Of a stretch of DNA of 64,000 nucleotides, positions 35,961 through 50,369 are shown in pieces. The stretch lies in assembly GCA_024734555.1 (NCBI GenBank), contig JANPWX010000038.1, forward strand, positions 2,242,758 to 2,306,757, read 5' to 3'. Position numbers and translations under genes: made by a program. The first letter of the stretch is position 1, and the number at the start of each line of letters is the position of its first letter. A model generated the notes under the pieces. It was not told the DNA's origin. It made no database searches and saw nothing but the letters and a program-made list of their open reading frames with translations. The stretch is from Trochalopteron elliotii (lineage: Eukaryota; Chordata; Aves; Passeriformes; Leiothrichidae).

Positions 35961-38900
35961 ATTACTTTGTGCATTCATTCCTGATAGTTAATATGAAATA
36001 GAAGCACAGTTCATATTCTTATGATATACCTTAAGACATCTCCAGCCAAACCATTCAAATATTAAGGATGGTAATAGAATAAAAATTAAAAGCTTGGGCA
36101 GAAATTCCAAAATGGTGGCCACAAAAACCCAACAATGCTTAGACAGAAAACTTTCATTTTTCTCTGACTCAGAGTCACTGTGAATCCTCTATCTAAACAA
36201 CAGAAAATAACATTATCAGCACCTTAGACACTGCAATTTCTTTGAAGATTTCTTTGGAATTCTCTCTTGATTATGATGCTGTTATTTCTATATTATATCC
36301 AAGAACCAGCAGATACATGGCACATTCCACCTGTCCAGAACAGATTTTATGTTCTTGTTTTCTGAAAGAACCTTAATGCTCTTTTATGGTATTTCCTTTT
36401 CTTCTGTTAAATGATTTAGAGGTCCCCTTCAATAAAGCCATTAGGCCTTTCTTTTCTAAAAGAAAGTGGACCACTTTTGTGTTTTTATGGTATGGAGGTA
36501 TCATTGATTCTAGCATATTATGAAGATTCTAAGGCAGAGTATATACATATTCTTAGTACATAGAAGGAGGCTGATGCAATTGCCTTGTTTTTCTTTACTA
36601 ATAAGTAATCTAAGTTGCAGAAATGCAAGCTGATTAACCAAATTATTCATAAAGACAATACTCTCATTCCCTTCAATGGTGTGCACGGAAGTGATAAAAC
36701 AAGCAAACACTTGTGTAACTTTACACAGCCTGGTAGACCAGAAGAAAACTCTCTTGGCAGCAGGTGGTGGATGCAATGGGGATATAGCAACGAACATAAA
36801 GAGAATTGGTGAGCAACAATTAGTCAGAAAAGTACACTTTTTTCCCCATTTGGTACTTTGTAACTTATGCAACCACATTTAGGGAAGTCATTATCATACC
36901 AACAGTCACGTTGGTATGTCATTATCATACCAACAGTCACTTCTCAAGATGAAAGAAGGATATTTGAAATTTCGTATACAATTTTTTTTCTTAGAATGTA
37001 GACGGTAAAAAACAAGCAAATATATGTATGTATATTCTGGAAAGAAGTTATATTGCACAGGTGATGAAATGTTAAGGAAAATACATTTTTGTTTTCCTGT
37101 TTAAGAATGTGATACTGTGATGTGCCTATGCAAAACAGTCTCATTAACCAGACCAAATATTTGATGAGAAAATCTAGCTAGCTGAGGTCTAGATCCAGAA
37201 TTTGAGAGTTAGGCAGAGTTGTACTGAATTCTGCAGGGCTAGGGACAGAATAGCTTCAGTGTGCAATAATATTTGCATGTTGAATTACCTTACTCTGATC
37301 ATAGCAAAAACCCTAAACCTGAGAGTTTGCCAAATTTTATGTTTCCCATTGTTTGCAAAGACATAATCATTGACTCTGCATCTCCACTTCTAAGAATTTC
37401 CAATGCTTTGGAAAGCATGGTGGAATAGCTTTAACTTGCAAACAACATCAGTGTAAAATAAATAACACAATTCAACTGATCCTTGGTTTATTTTATGGAG
37501 TGATTATGTAAGGCATGGTACAAGGCCTCCACAGTCACAGGTTACCTGTTAAAAATTTAGTATTGTTGCATCATGAAAAGTTGGCAGGATACTTAAACAT
37601 AACCCATCCCCATCCACATTAATTGCAAAGCTGTGATCAGTTTTTTATCAGTCTGCAGCCACTGCATCATCTAGCTTTTCTAATGATCCTGATTTCTTAT
37701 GGTGACATGCCTAGTCACATTTCCACACAGGACACCTATAACTATTCAGCTGAAGAATAGATGGGTGAAAATTGCACATGGAGGAACTGAAAGGTATAAA
37801 TCAGTTATGGTAAAATGCCTAAGCTTATACCCTTCGAGTTTTTGCAACAGTTTATTTCTAGATTGATTTCTGGATATACCTAGACATAAGGGGTGAGTAT
37901 AAGAACTTGAAAACTTAATTAAGCTCAAGTTAGTACAAAATTGCCTGTCTTATGCAGAAGAAAAAAATTGTCCCTGATGGCGAAAAGTCAGCTTGCTACA
38001 CTACTGCATCTGACAAAATAATATAAAGGACAACAAGGGAGTGAGTGTGTGGCATAATCAAGTAGGGTAGAAGCACTGAACTTGTTAATTCTTAAACAGA
38101 ATCCAGTATCCGTATCTGCTACAACTAGTCATTTATCCTCTCTCATCTATGAGAGTTAGTCTAACACTTTAGCAAGTAATTTCTATTTATCACAAGTTCC
38201 TATCCCAGACAGAAACATGGACTTTTCCTGAAAAGAGAGTAAGAAGCACAAAAGCAATCTAGTCATTTTGCCCAAATATACTGTTCTCATGGCATCTCTG
38301 TCATAGTCCTTGTCAGCTAATGCAGAAGAGCAATGTGATCCTGCTTACAGGTTCCTATTTAATAACACTTCATTTAGGGGAAAAAAAAAAAAACTATGTA
38401 GGAGGACTAGTAAAATTTCTAGTGGTATTATTTTGCTATAAAAGAAGCCTAGTAAAACTGCAAAGCTAGAACAGCTGTGTAATATGCTATCTCCTTTTCT
38501 GTTTCATTGGAATCTTGCACATTAATAGAAGGAAACAAGAAGCAGAGTCAAAGTTTTCCCAAACTGCATCCTCATTTCCCTGAGAACTGGAAACATGTTT
38601 GTATTTCAAAGACTTTTTCAGTGGATTTCTTTCCCCACATGACCTTAATTGTACTTTCACAAGGACTGTTCCTCTTTTCAATGACTCTTCATGGCTTTAA
38701 ATACTTGTGTGTATAGTGGTGTTGAACTCACTCCACCATTTCTTGTCAGTTCATCTTTTCTCTTGGGTTTGAATTATGTACTCCAGGATATAAGGCTGAG
38801 GTCCTTCACCTACACTCAATATTTATTGGACAATGATTCTCACAAGAATTTAGTGATCAAATCTTTTGTTTAGTTTGCAACAGTTAACCTGCTCTCCAGG

Positions 38901-41900
38901 TGTGAAGGAGAAAAGTTACTCACTTTGCTTTTCTTGGTCCACTGTCATGGTACCTCATTATATTCCTGCAAGAAATCCTTGTGCTCTTGTAAAGGCAGGT
39001 TTTCCTTAAAGGTTAAATGTCCCTTTTCCTGACAGACTTTCTATAAGTATAATGTTACAGTGGCTTAATGATACTAGTTCATATTTGCAACAGCGAAAAC
39101 TTAGACAGGTGTCTCAGGAGAAAAATTCTCTAAAAATATGCTTGCAGAAATGTTGTACTAAGTGTTGAAAATTGGTTAAATTACTTGCAGTAGGTGGGGG
39201 CACATAATTCTGTTTGCTTCTTTTCCAAATCCTATGACTAATGTTCACCTTCATAAAAGTTATTTTTGCTTTGGGAGCCACTGCAGTTCATCTTTACTTC
39301 TTCCAGCACTTTGTAAGCACTTAGTAGTAAATCATCTGGACCCAACTACCTGACCTCATGTATTGGTTCATCAACCTCTTCCCTTGCAATGTTAAATCAT
39401 TTGTTAAGTTAAATTTTAAAAAAATATGAGGGAAATTATGCTGAATTCACTAACGTATAATTAAATTAACTCAAAGAAAGTAATTCAGCTGGCAAAGGTG
39501 AGTGATAAATATTTATTTTAAACTGGTTTTGTCAGAATATTCTATTAAGTTAAATTAAAAAGTTACAATTTAATGAAATTATTTCATTCTGTCTATTTAA
39601 AAGACTTGATCCATTAATTATTTAAAGCAGAGAATGTCTAGCTTGAAATGAATGCCCAATTAGATCTATCTGTAAGTAGATTTGTGTTATGCACTGTAAA
39701 ATTTCTGTCTGGCTAGATATCTTGTTTATTATTTTGAATGGGCTGTAGCCAGGTATGTCAGGAACCTGTAACAAACCCATTGAAAAGAACACTGTTTCCT
39801 CACCTCCCAAAACCTCACAAAAGCAATACTTAACCTTTGGCATAACGTTTTTTCCAGATTTGGAGGCATTCCTGTTAAAGAACTGGGCAACCTGGGGGCA
39901 GAGTTTGGCCCATTGTCTTTGTACTTCCTACCTGCTGTCTCCTAAGTATACAATTAAGCTGTCTGTGGCTTTTATTTTGCAAATGTGCATTCACCTGATA
40001 TGTGAAGGGGGAGGGGGGATCTCAGCCCATTCTTTTTAGTCTTCAATTTTCCCATTAGGATGTACTCAGAAAGGAAATTAAATTGGTGCTGTGCTGATGA
40101 TTTATTGCAGGAAGGAACACAGTTTACACAGACAAAAGTGCAATTTTAATTTTGCACAGTTCACTAATAGCATGTTTATATGTTCTTCCTATAGGTATTG
40201 CAGTAAAGATGACAGTGTGGTTTTGTCTCCTTATAAGGGGAAAACATAACACTTATTTTCACTTTTAATTTATAATTCTAATGTATTTTCTGCACAGTGA
40301 AAAGGAGCTCTCTAATTAATTTGTGTTATTAATTCAAAAAAATCTACATTTTTAAAAACTTAGAGGCTGTTTGCATATGATATGACATATATCTGACTAT
40401 ATTTTAAAATATACTGGCACACATGGGCACAATTACAGTACGAGTTCAAAAAGTTTATTATGCATTTTTAAATCACCTAAGTAGTTTTCCAAAGTCACCT
40501 AAATGATGCAGCCTGCAATCAACCCTTCGGAGCTGGCAAGTTACAAACTCCTGCTGTTCATGCTAATGTATTTTACATTATTGTCTCACTTCAGATGATG
40601 CCGATTTTTGAATCAAAATGTTAATTAATTAGATAAACAATACACACCATTGACTTGTATTAGACTTCTGTAATCTCTACCACCTACTTATTTAACCTCT
40701 GGGTTAAAAAGACAGTATTTTCTTTAGAATGGGACAGAAACATGCTGTTTTCAGGAACTGTTATCTAGGAGATATGGAATATTTAAATGCCCTGTTACAA
40801 TTTAAATATAATCAAATTAATTTTTTAAAATTATTATCTGAAAAGTTAGTGCACTGTCTTGTGTGAGAAAACTCTGCATGAATTTTGTGTAAAGGATTTT
40901 ATATTTCCTCTTTTTGCATTATCCTTAGTAATTTGGAGTTAACTTTACTAGGTAGCATATGACAGCATATGCTATTTGATGTGGGACACTCTGTGCTTTT
41001 TTCCAGAGTCTATTCTACTCTGATTCCAGGTGCTTAAATTTATCATCTATACAAAGAGAAGAGAAAAGTACTTGCATAGTTAGTAAGCCTTTGCTAGTTC
41101 ATACTTGCAGAAAAGAAAGCACCTGGAATTACACATAATGATTTCAGGAAGAATGGGATGTAATTATTCCTTCACTCCAAAAGACATTGCAAGGCCTTGA
41201 ATTAATACCATCTAAACCATTTTTTTTCTGATGAGCTAATCTGTCTGCTACTAGGTTGGTCACATCTGGTATTGTGATAGATGTAAAGGATCATTAAAAA
41301 GACAAAATCCCACAAATGTAAGCTTAAAAATTTATAATTCTATAAAAAGAATCATATGGCACCATAACTTTAGTGAATAGTAATTACAATACACTCTCAG
41401 TAAAAATGAAAAGACCAGACTGGAATTCTTATACACACAACCATTTGGCAAGGTAAAGGCATATTAGAGCTAGTTATCCAGCTCTTCACTTTAAATTTTG
41501 CTTGCCAAAAAATATCTTTTGTAATAGTGGGGTTTTTTTCCTCCTCTGAGAATTACATGACATAATGAAAGAAAAGTACCTATTGGTTTTGGAGATGTTT
41601 CTTCGGTCATTTTTTTTTCCCCATTATCGATTATTCATTCTTCAAGACAAAATGGGAAAAGAAAAAAGAAAAAAAAAAGAAGAAAATGGAGAAGAAAAAC
41701 AAAGTTCCTCTGTTCCCAAAACCTTAATGCCTAAACTTCTCCAAACCAGTTAATGTGATGTTTTCAAAATCTCTACAATCAAACCACTTAAACATTTTTT
41801 CTCCTATTTACTTTTGATTTGCTCTTTATATCTCCATTCTGTACAGAAGTGGATGAAAGACCTTATGAATGGACAGGTAGAAGAACAATTTCTAATGAAG

Positions 41901-44051
41901 ATGGATGAGTTGTTACTGCTGTGTAGCAGAGCATTACACTTTCTGACACAGGTTGAAGTCACATTACATAGAGTATGAAGAGACATGCAGTGATGGGCAG
42001 AAAAAGGTAAATAAAATAAGATCTGATTAAATACTGAAAAATAATATTCTTATATATGTATTTGAATACTGAATAATGCAGCACAATCTTAGAATATTTT
42101 CTTTAATTTTGATCTACTCTATCCCTTCTGGTTTATATTAGTCACTCAGGTGTGGTATTCCTCTAATACTCTAATATTAGTCAATTTCTCGTGGCATTTT
42201 GTGCATTTACTATGATTTACTACTGCATAAATAGAGTAATAAGTCTGAAATATTGGGGGTTTTAATAAATAGATATTTTATTTTAATAGTGCTTTCCGCT
42301 GGGCTAGCTAATTTTTATGGTTACAAGTCTTCTTTCTTAGCTGAAAAACCAATCCTCCATGCATTTAAACAGCTCATGCTTTGCCATATATTCAGGAAGA
42401 TCTGCCTTAGAGGGGTACTGAACCATTCCTAATTAAAATAGATTGGTCAAAGTTGTCAAAATCACTTTCAGAGTTTTCTTTGTTGGATTGGTCTTCCTGT
42501 ACAAACCCAAGCAGGAGGAGCAGGAGATCTTTGAAGAGGAGAGATGCTGTCTGCTATAGGTACATAAACAGTAAAACATTAATGGGAGAGAATCTGGGGA
42601 AGATGAAGAAAACAACATTAGCAAGCAAGACTGAGAATCAATGATAAGGATAAAGATTTTGAAGACAATAAATAAGCAATTAATTATGAGAACAATGGCA
42701 ACTATCTTCTAGTTTTATGCTGGTTTTTAGCATCAGCTATTGAGGAGCAAGAATACAACACATACTCAAGGGATCTGCTTGAGACCAGATGGTTGGCCAG
42801 ATCTTTATCTGTTTATCAATAAGACGAAAAATAAAGTTCCAAGGCCACTAAAGTAACAGTGTGTTTTATTGGATTTCACAGAAAAAAAAGTGACACATGA
42901 CTTCTTGTTGCTTCTACTTTTAGTGCTTTGTTTAAAAAAATTAAAATGAAATCACTTTCTCCATAAATAGATGTTACAGACTGTTTTGTGGGACTCACAT
43001 TTTTCAAAGTCATGAAGAAAGCTGAAAAAGATGTTAATACTCATGTTGAGAAACCACTTTTTTTTTTTCAACAATGGCCTTTCTTTTATCCTCTTTTTTT
43101 CTGTGAACATACATATTTTCTCCTTTTTTCTCTCTGAAGTACTTGTTAAAGTCTAATAAAGGCTGCCACGTGGTGTTCCAGGACCTTTTACAGAGACCAC
43201 AAAGTGAGACAATATTATGTTATGCAAATGCCCATTGCCAGCCATAGGTATTCCAGGGATGATGATTTATTTCTTCCTAAAGCTGAGAAGAAAAGAGGCA
43301 TGTGAGAGGCATGTGAATAGCTGTGGACACCACTCCAGTTAAGGGGTACCTTATTCCTCATATTGTGTATTATGGTTGTCATTAAATGATTGCACACACC
43401 CACAGTGAACCTGGGGTAATGCTCTCCCCCGCAACCAGGCTGTATGCTGTCTTATTTTGTGTATCAAGAACTTCAGGGATTTTTGTTTCAAGTCTTTCAT
43501 AAGTGCTGAGAGATTTTAACCTCTGCTTTAAATCAAACAGGCAGCAAATTTAACCTGATATCTACAGACACAAACTTTTTATCCAATAGATAAGGAAAAA
43601 GTCCCTGCACAGAGATTAAGTGTAATTTTTTCATACTCCTCCTTCTCCTTAAAAGCTGCATTCCCACATGCATGGTTGTAATTACAATACATGACCATCT
43701 CATCCAATCCTTTCTATCCTTGTGAGACCTTTTGGGGGAATCAGGGGGAACTATTGCAACATTTGTGCAGGTGAATGGAAATTTTTGTTAGTATTTTCTG
43801 TGGAGTTAATGACATAGCAGTTACATAATAGACCACTGTTGGTCACCAAAGACTGTTGAAGTCTGTCCTTTGCAAGCAGCTACTGTCAACTCTTGGACCT
43901 CTTTCAGACTTTTGTGTAGGTTCTCTACATATCAAAAAGTTATATGGCTTTCTCTCTTTTCACTTGTGTTTTCAGGCTTCATCTAAAATTTGTAATTTTA
44001 AGCGGAATCTCTGTATCCTCCAGTAATTCCCACTGCATTTCTACTTCAGCC
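35961..44051. other. Long AT-rich region without genes
   Basis: No transposon copy, exon or RNA gene is recognised in eight kilobases. Noted items are a duplicated hairpin module at 36887-36940, a perfect hairpin at 40953-40974, and the run-free stretch 40500-40690, whose texture suggests a conserved non-coding element. Confidence 0.5.
36887..36940 (+). repeat. Two-copy direct repeat with an internal hairpin
   Basis: A 23-bp sequence at 36887-36909 recurs exactly at 36918-36940, giving a period of 31. The last nine bases of the shared CATACCAAC and the spacer's GTTGGTATG form a perfect 9-bp stem with a six-base loop (36895-36918). Only two copies exist, so this is a local duplication. Confidence 0.85.
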
Positions 44052-44160
44052 TTTTTTCTGTTTTTATTTTTTTTGGTTTTGGTTTTGGTTGGTTTGTTTT
44101 TTTTTTTTTTTTTTTTTTTTTTTGGTTTGTTTGTTTGGTTTTTTTTGTTTTTGTTTTTTT
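44052..44160 (+). repeat. T-rich tract with (GGTTT)n and a T run of 27
   Basis: The tract consists of T and G only over most of its length, with a T homopolymer at 44097-44123. It is the complement-type counterpart of the A/C-rich tracts at 33260 and 33881. Confidence 0.9.
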
Positions 44161-47100
44161 CTGTTTGGAAGTCTGTAGTACCTTTGAGGATCAAATAATT
44201 TCTTTTGTGTCAGATATTTCTGCTTACTTAGGGCATACCTACATGACCGAGCTATGTCTTTGCATCGGTTTAGAACTACATGTGCCAAGTTCTTTTAGAA
44301 GGAGGGTAACCATGACAGCACAAAGTTTTACTCATAGAAATAAGTCTGATTAGTTAATTTGTTGCTATTGCAACACTTTAGCAATTTCAATAAGCATTTT
44401 GGTGCCCAGTGGATCTTATTCATCTCTCAGCCTACTCACAACAATGTTAACAGTAGTTTGCAATTGATCTATAAATTGTTATCCTTCACTATTAGTGCAC
44501 TGCTACTACCTATGTAGAAGGTGACAAACAATGAAAGATAAAATGTGTGGGTGGCTTGTTCTGTGGCTGTGCACAATCCTTCACAAAATCACTGCTTGGC
44601 ACAGTGTTTGTTCAATATTCTCTTCATAAAGAGAATAAACATTTTCTTCACTTTCGAATGTATCAAAGTGATCTGTTGATCTTTACAGAAGCTCTAGAGA
44701 TTACTTCAGTGGTGGTGATCTGCATCAGGCATGAGAGGTCGACTTACCACTGTCCCTGTTCAAAGTAAGGCAAGAAAAGAGAGGCAGTTGTGCAACTTAG
44801 TTTGCTATATTGTAAGGTGGTTGTCTAAAATAGGTCAAGTGAACCCAGAATGGTTTCTCCCACTTACTAAAACACAAATTCTAAGGAGCTAGCTCAGAGA
44901 TAAATCTGTTCTGTAGATATCTAGCATGAGGTAGCCCAAACTTCCTTGGGCTGGGTGTATTAGGTTTCATAAGTTTTTGGCAATGTACTCTTTTATACAT
45001 ATGGCAAATGTTTTCATATGTGGATGTTCAAAATGCTTCTGTTATTTGATTTTTTTATTTTTCTTTTCCTTTAGAGTTTGAGTTTGACTTATTCAGCTTA
45101 ATTATTTTCCCCTTATTTATTTTCCTTTTTTGGTATTTCTTTGTGTTGTTCTCATCATTACAGTAGTTACAAGCCATGCATAGAAATTTTGAAACTAGTC
45201 CATTATCATTGTATAATTTGTCCATGTCCTAGAGGACTTCCTTTTTGTGGCTTAATTCTGGTAATTTTAATTCAGTTTCTTCCACTTTTCCTGTTTTATT
45301 TTTTTTTCTACTATAATATAAATTCTTCAATTCTATCTAATATTGTTTCAGCCCTACTGCTAAAATAATTGTGATCAATGTTTTACTAATCTCATTTGAA
45401 ATCTTTATCATCCATTCTCTCTTCTAAAGTGAACAGGGACCGTTTTTAACAAAGTTTCCTGCATGATACAGCACATAGGTCATCATCCTAATTCTATCCA
45501 AAATACACTGACACGTCATTTCATTTTTCCTTTCTGCTGCACTTTGGATCTGGTTATTTGGTCCAGTACTTGTCCTGGTGTTAATGCTTTACACACTCTT
45601 ACCCACACACACAAACAGTGAAGAAATCATATTTAGGACTCTCTGGAATTTCCTTTCTTCCTTGTTGCAACAACAACAACAACAACATTCTAGTTAGTTT
45701 ACACTGGGATGACCTAACAGATTTTGCCAATAAAATGGTTTTTTACTCTCTAGTTTTCTTCTCTGCCATTAAAAAGCAATAAATTTAGAACCAATAAAAG
45801 CAAATGTTCCTTTACGCAACATATAATCAACCTGTGAAATTCACCCTCACAGGAGACCATCAAGTCAAATACCCTGGTTGAATGTTAAAAAGAAGTGGGC
45901 TAATTATATGAACACTAACAACATTTGTAGCTATGCATGCCAAAATTAATAATAAGGGTAAACCAAATATCATGCTTCAGGGCATAAATTGATTAGCTGC
46001 AGGTATGAAGATGGATTGCTACTCTCCACAGAAATCTGTGCAGTTGCTAAGAGGTTTTTTTGAAGAGGATATGTAGCAAGTTTGGAGGGGGTTTGTTGCA
46101 TTTTGGGATTGGGTTTTTTGATTTTTTTTTTGTAGGAGTTTCTTAATTTGATTGGTTTTAATTTGGTTCCATGTCCTCATAATAAATTCAGTATTTCATT
46201 CAATATTGCACATTGCACATTGTAGGAAATGATAAGGTAAAGCAGCCCCTACTTCCTCAGAGACCTAATTGAGGTAAGAGACTTTCTTGTACTTTTTGTC
46301 TATGAAAGCAGTGAATACTGAAGGGGAAGGAGTTCTGTGTTAATGAACTGCCACAGTTCTTCATATCATATCAGTTTCTTCTGATATGTCTTTTACACTC
46401 ACTTATGTCTTGGTGCCACTTGACAATGATCCAGAAAGTGATGTGCAGCACATCAACATTTTTATATTTCCCAGATTGATAATCTCTCAGTTATTTTAGT
46501 TTCTTTACACTAGTCCTACTTCTTCATCTTCATTTAAATTGTAAGCCTTTGGGGTGGATTTTTCTTTAGACTGAACATCTTATTGTTTTGTACGAATGCA
46601 GCAAGTACCAAACTAGAGTCCTGATTATGCTAAGCTAATATCCTAATTATGATAAGAGATGAAAACCAAAGCACTCAACGTAAATTGTGGATATTTGCAC
46701 AAACCTTTTTTCTAATTATTCCTTCCTTTGAAAAGCTGCAATATCTTACAAAAAAAAAAACCTTATCTGACAATGACCTTCTAAACAGCCTTGTCGTTTG
46801 CAGGGTTTTTCCATTCTTAGCTTACAGATTTACTTTTTTTTTGTCTAAATTTTGGCCTATTTAAACCACCTTGAGGTTTCAGGACAATGAGTTTCCTTAC
46901 ATTTGAATCACAAATATGTTATTGTCTTGAATAAGTTTAAAATTAAAACTATGTACTTACTGTTCTATTAGTCATTCTTGCCTAGCTCACAATGCCAGCT
47001 TTTATTTTTCTCATTTGTAACCATGGATTATCCTAAATTTCTGCAGATTCCTACAGTGATGTAAAGAGGGACAACATAGACTTAAATAAGATAAGTTTTC

Positions 47101-47521
47101 AGTCTCCTTTAGAAAATTTCATGGCAGAGCTCAAGTCAATGTTGATAGTCATTTAAGCTGGGTGGCCAATTCTCATGTGACTCTATCAAAACTCTCCCTG
47201 GATTTTTAATAGGAGTATTGATGAGCTCTAAATAGGCTGTGTAAGCTGGACCTCCCATTAAACTCTGGGGAAATAAAGCTGATGTGAAGAGAAATAAAGA
47301 GTCAACACAAACACCAGACAGTTGGTATGCAACATATCGTCTACAATATTTCTGCCTAAATACAAGTGCCTAGTCAGCTGTTTCAGCTGTTGGGCAGCTA
47401 CAAGTTTTATCATTCATTAAACAATGATATTTTATAAAAAATCATTGGCAAATAACTATTGAGATAACTATTGAGACACAAGATAACTAATGCAATTTGT
47501 ATAGTAAGTTAATGTTTAACC
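44161..47521. other. AT-rich non-coding region
   Basis: No exon or transposon is recognised. A (CAA)n microsatellite lies at 45668-45686. A 12-bp tandem duplication (ATAACTATTGAG) lies at 47452-47475, just before the pentamer gap. Confidence 0.5.
45668..45686 (+). repeat. (CAA)n microsatellite
   Basis: Six perfect CAA units occur in tandem. Confidence 0.9.
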
Positions 47522-47530
47522 CCTTTCTAC

Positions 47531-47546
47531 AAAAGGGAAGGGAAGG
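47531..47546 (+). repeat. (GGGAA)n pentamer edge at an assembly gap
   Basis: Three GGGAA units begin after an A run and go straight into N. The orientation is opposite to the array at 209-950: here the G-rich strand is the plus strand. The right side of the gap shows no repeat, so only one edge of the array is assembled. Confidence 0.8.
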
Positions 47547-47946
47547 NNNNNNNNNNNNNNNNNNNNNNNNNNNNNNNNNNNNNNNNNNNNNNNNNNNNNN
47601 NNNNNNNNNNNNNNNNNNNNNNNNNNNNNNNNNNNNNNNNNNNNNNNNNNNNNNNNNNNNNNNNNNNNNNNNNNNNNNNNNNNNNNNNNNNNNNNNNNNN
47701 NNNNNNNNNNNNNNNNNNNNNNNNNNNNNNNNNNNNNNNNNNNNNNNNNNNNNNNNNNNNNNNNNNNNNNNNNNNNNNNNNNNNNNNNNNNNNNNNNNNN
47801 NNNNNNNNNNNNNNNNNNNNNNNNNNNNNNNNNNNNNNNNNNNNNNNNNNNNNNNNNNNNNNNNNNNNNNNNNNNNNNNNNNNNNNNNNNNNNNNNNNNN
47901 NNNNNNNNNNNNNNNNNNNNNNNNNNNNNNNNNNNNNNNNNNNNNN
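47547..47946. other. Assembly gap (400 N)
   Basis: The gap is flanked on the left by GGGAA pentamers and on the right by unique sequence. It probably hides a second pentamer array of unknown length. The open frames that span it are artefacts. Confidence 0.95.
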
Positions 47947-50369
47947 AAGCCCATTTTATAAAAACATTATGATCCACAGTCTTAGACTTCTATGACATTG
48001 TTCACTGGAATTTTAAAAGCATATTCTGAGGAACTGCTCTGTAGACATGTGCTTCAGTGTGCATTTAAAATTTCAGCTGAGATCTGAGAGGAGATGCTCA
48101 TGCATTATCTAACAAGCAGCATGATCAAAATACAATAATTAATACATAATATGACTTGTAAAACATAAATGAAAATGAACCAGAGGTAGGAACTTGCCAA
48201 CCTTTAAACAAGACTAACCTATTTATATAACAAATGCCTGCAATATTTCTCATGAGTCATTCCTTCCACTTACACTGAGAATACATAATAATCTTTTGTT
48301 GTTCTGTACCTGGGGTAATTTATTTCTCAGAAAAAATGCATGCACATATTCATAGACTTACACAGACACATATACATATGTGTATATATTTACAGAAAGT
48401 ATAGTCATAGGATAAAATAATTCTAAAGACTACATTTTCAAGTATGAAATGCAAATGTTAATACCAGTCATTAGTGCATGGAGATTGTTTGGTTTGCTGA
48501 ATGAAAAAATTGTAGTTAAAATGGTGATTGTTATTTCCTATTCTTATGTCAATTCGTTTTTATCCATTCATAGAGTCCTTTATCAAAGGGTGCAAAAAAT
48601 TGACATCAAACTGAGCTTATTATATTGTTACCTTAATTTATGTAGGACCAGAAGCATGCCACAGAAATGAAAAATAATTAAAAAAAAAAACAAAACAAAC
48701 AAAACAAAACCAAAAAAACCCCAGAACAATGGAAAGAAGTGGGCTTTTTAGGATTTTAATCATTATACCACTCTGCCCAAGAATTAGATAATTACATGCT
48801 TGAGTTTGTTTTGTCTTGTTGAAAAATTTCAAGATCTGAATTGTAGAACTTAAGCACCCCTAAATCATTACATTAACAAAGGAATCTTTCTACAAAAGAA
48901 TCCTTCAAACAGGAGGAAATAAATTGAAATAATCTGGCTCCTAGAAGCAATTATTTCTTAGAAGAAATATGAAAGGGTAGAAAAATAGTTACCTGTTTGC
49001 CTCATAACCTCTCTTTGAATACCATGATAATGTTAATAAAATATTATTGTTGCATTTAACATTCAGCCCTGGCTTATGAGGTGAAAAAGACATATCTGCT
49101 TATGACACTGCCTCTGGATGTTCTGATTTAAATGTCATCTGCTAAAAGATTCTCATAATGTTACCCATTCTCAGGGAGCCTCTTTTTCATAAGGAATACA
49201 GATGAAATCAACCGTGCTACCCAAACTGATAAAAAGTTATGTTAGAATCCAGATGATGTAATTCAGTATACAAGTTCAGTATAAAATTTTCTTTGTGTTG
49301 CAGTCTTGCACTGTTCTTAGCTGCCAGTCTAACTTCCAGTACACACTGAACACATAAGGAGTGGAAAGCTAGTAAACACTTGTTTTCATATTGCATATAT
49401 TGAAGCACATGAAATGCAATAACACAGTGATTTCCACCATCTCAAATGAAGCAATCTGAGAACAGTAAAAGAACAGGAGAGAACAATTACAAAAACTCCT
49501 GCAAATCTGTTGAAGGTGTTAGTAGTGGCAAAGGTCTGATTTTCCATTCTCATCTGTTTAATTTGTATGCTTAAGGAATACTGTTTAGTGAGAGGCTGAA
49601 GTGCATTTGGTAGATCAATACTCCACTGATGTTGATATTTGTCAGCATTTTCTTTACTTGATGATTTATAGGATGCCAGAAGCATTTATAGAATATTTAA
49701 CTCTTTGTCATGTCTCAATTTGCTCTAGGCAGGAAATGCTTATTCTTTATTACACTGCATTAAAAAAAAAAAAATAAAGGACATACCACAGTAGATACTT
49801 TATATGTACACTTAAAGCAGAGTTAAAGTACTGCTAGCAGGTATTAGGTTGATGCTACTTGGTCTAAAATCTTGCTAAACTAGACTAAAAACCTATTCTT
49901 CCCAAATGAAAAAAGGAATCACCTTTCAGCCAATACACTACTTCTAAGAGTTTAAATAATTTCTGCCTTAGAATCCAGACTCCTCTTTTAACAGCATAAA
50001 AATAATTGAAAATATGGATTCTTTGAAGCTGAATAGCTGATCTGTTGAAATGAAATCTGAGTGCAAAGTTTTTCCCAAGATCTGTTAAGAAAAAGACTTG
50101 GAATAAGGAAGTTGTCACCTTCTGTCATAATAATATGTATTGCAACCTTTTAATAGAGAAATGTGACCTGCAACTTATAACTGATAATAAGGGGTAAAAT
50201 ACCTGACTGAAAATAATGTCTAGCTCTTACATAGCACTTTTTATCAGAAACCTAAGGGCTACACAGCCCTTTTCAGGTATTGTGAATCTAAGATGCATAA
50301 AGATGAAGTAAATTCTTCAAATTAGGATCTTGGCCATGTCAGATTTAGCAGCAGCAGACGTGGTCCTGT
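47947..50369. other. AT-rich non-coding region
   Basis: No gene is recognised. A (CAAAA)n tract lies at 48680-48720. Short frames of 60-100 codons are unsupported. Confidence 0.5.
48680..48720 (+). repeat. (CAAAA)n tract
   Basis: A 10-base A run is followed by CAAAA/CAAAC units and AAAACCC. Confidence 0.85.

Noticed and set aside
36887..36940. CRISPR-like direct repeats
   Set aside because: Only two copies with an 8-base spacer in a vertebrate genome; a local duplication explains them.
47487..47977. Open frames of about 154 codons on both strands
   Set aside because: Nearly all their length is N in the assembly gap.
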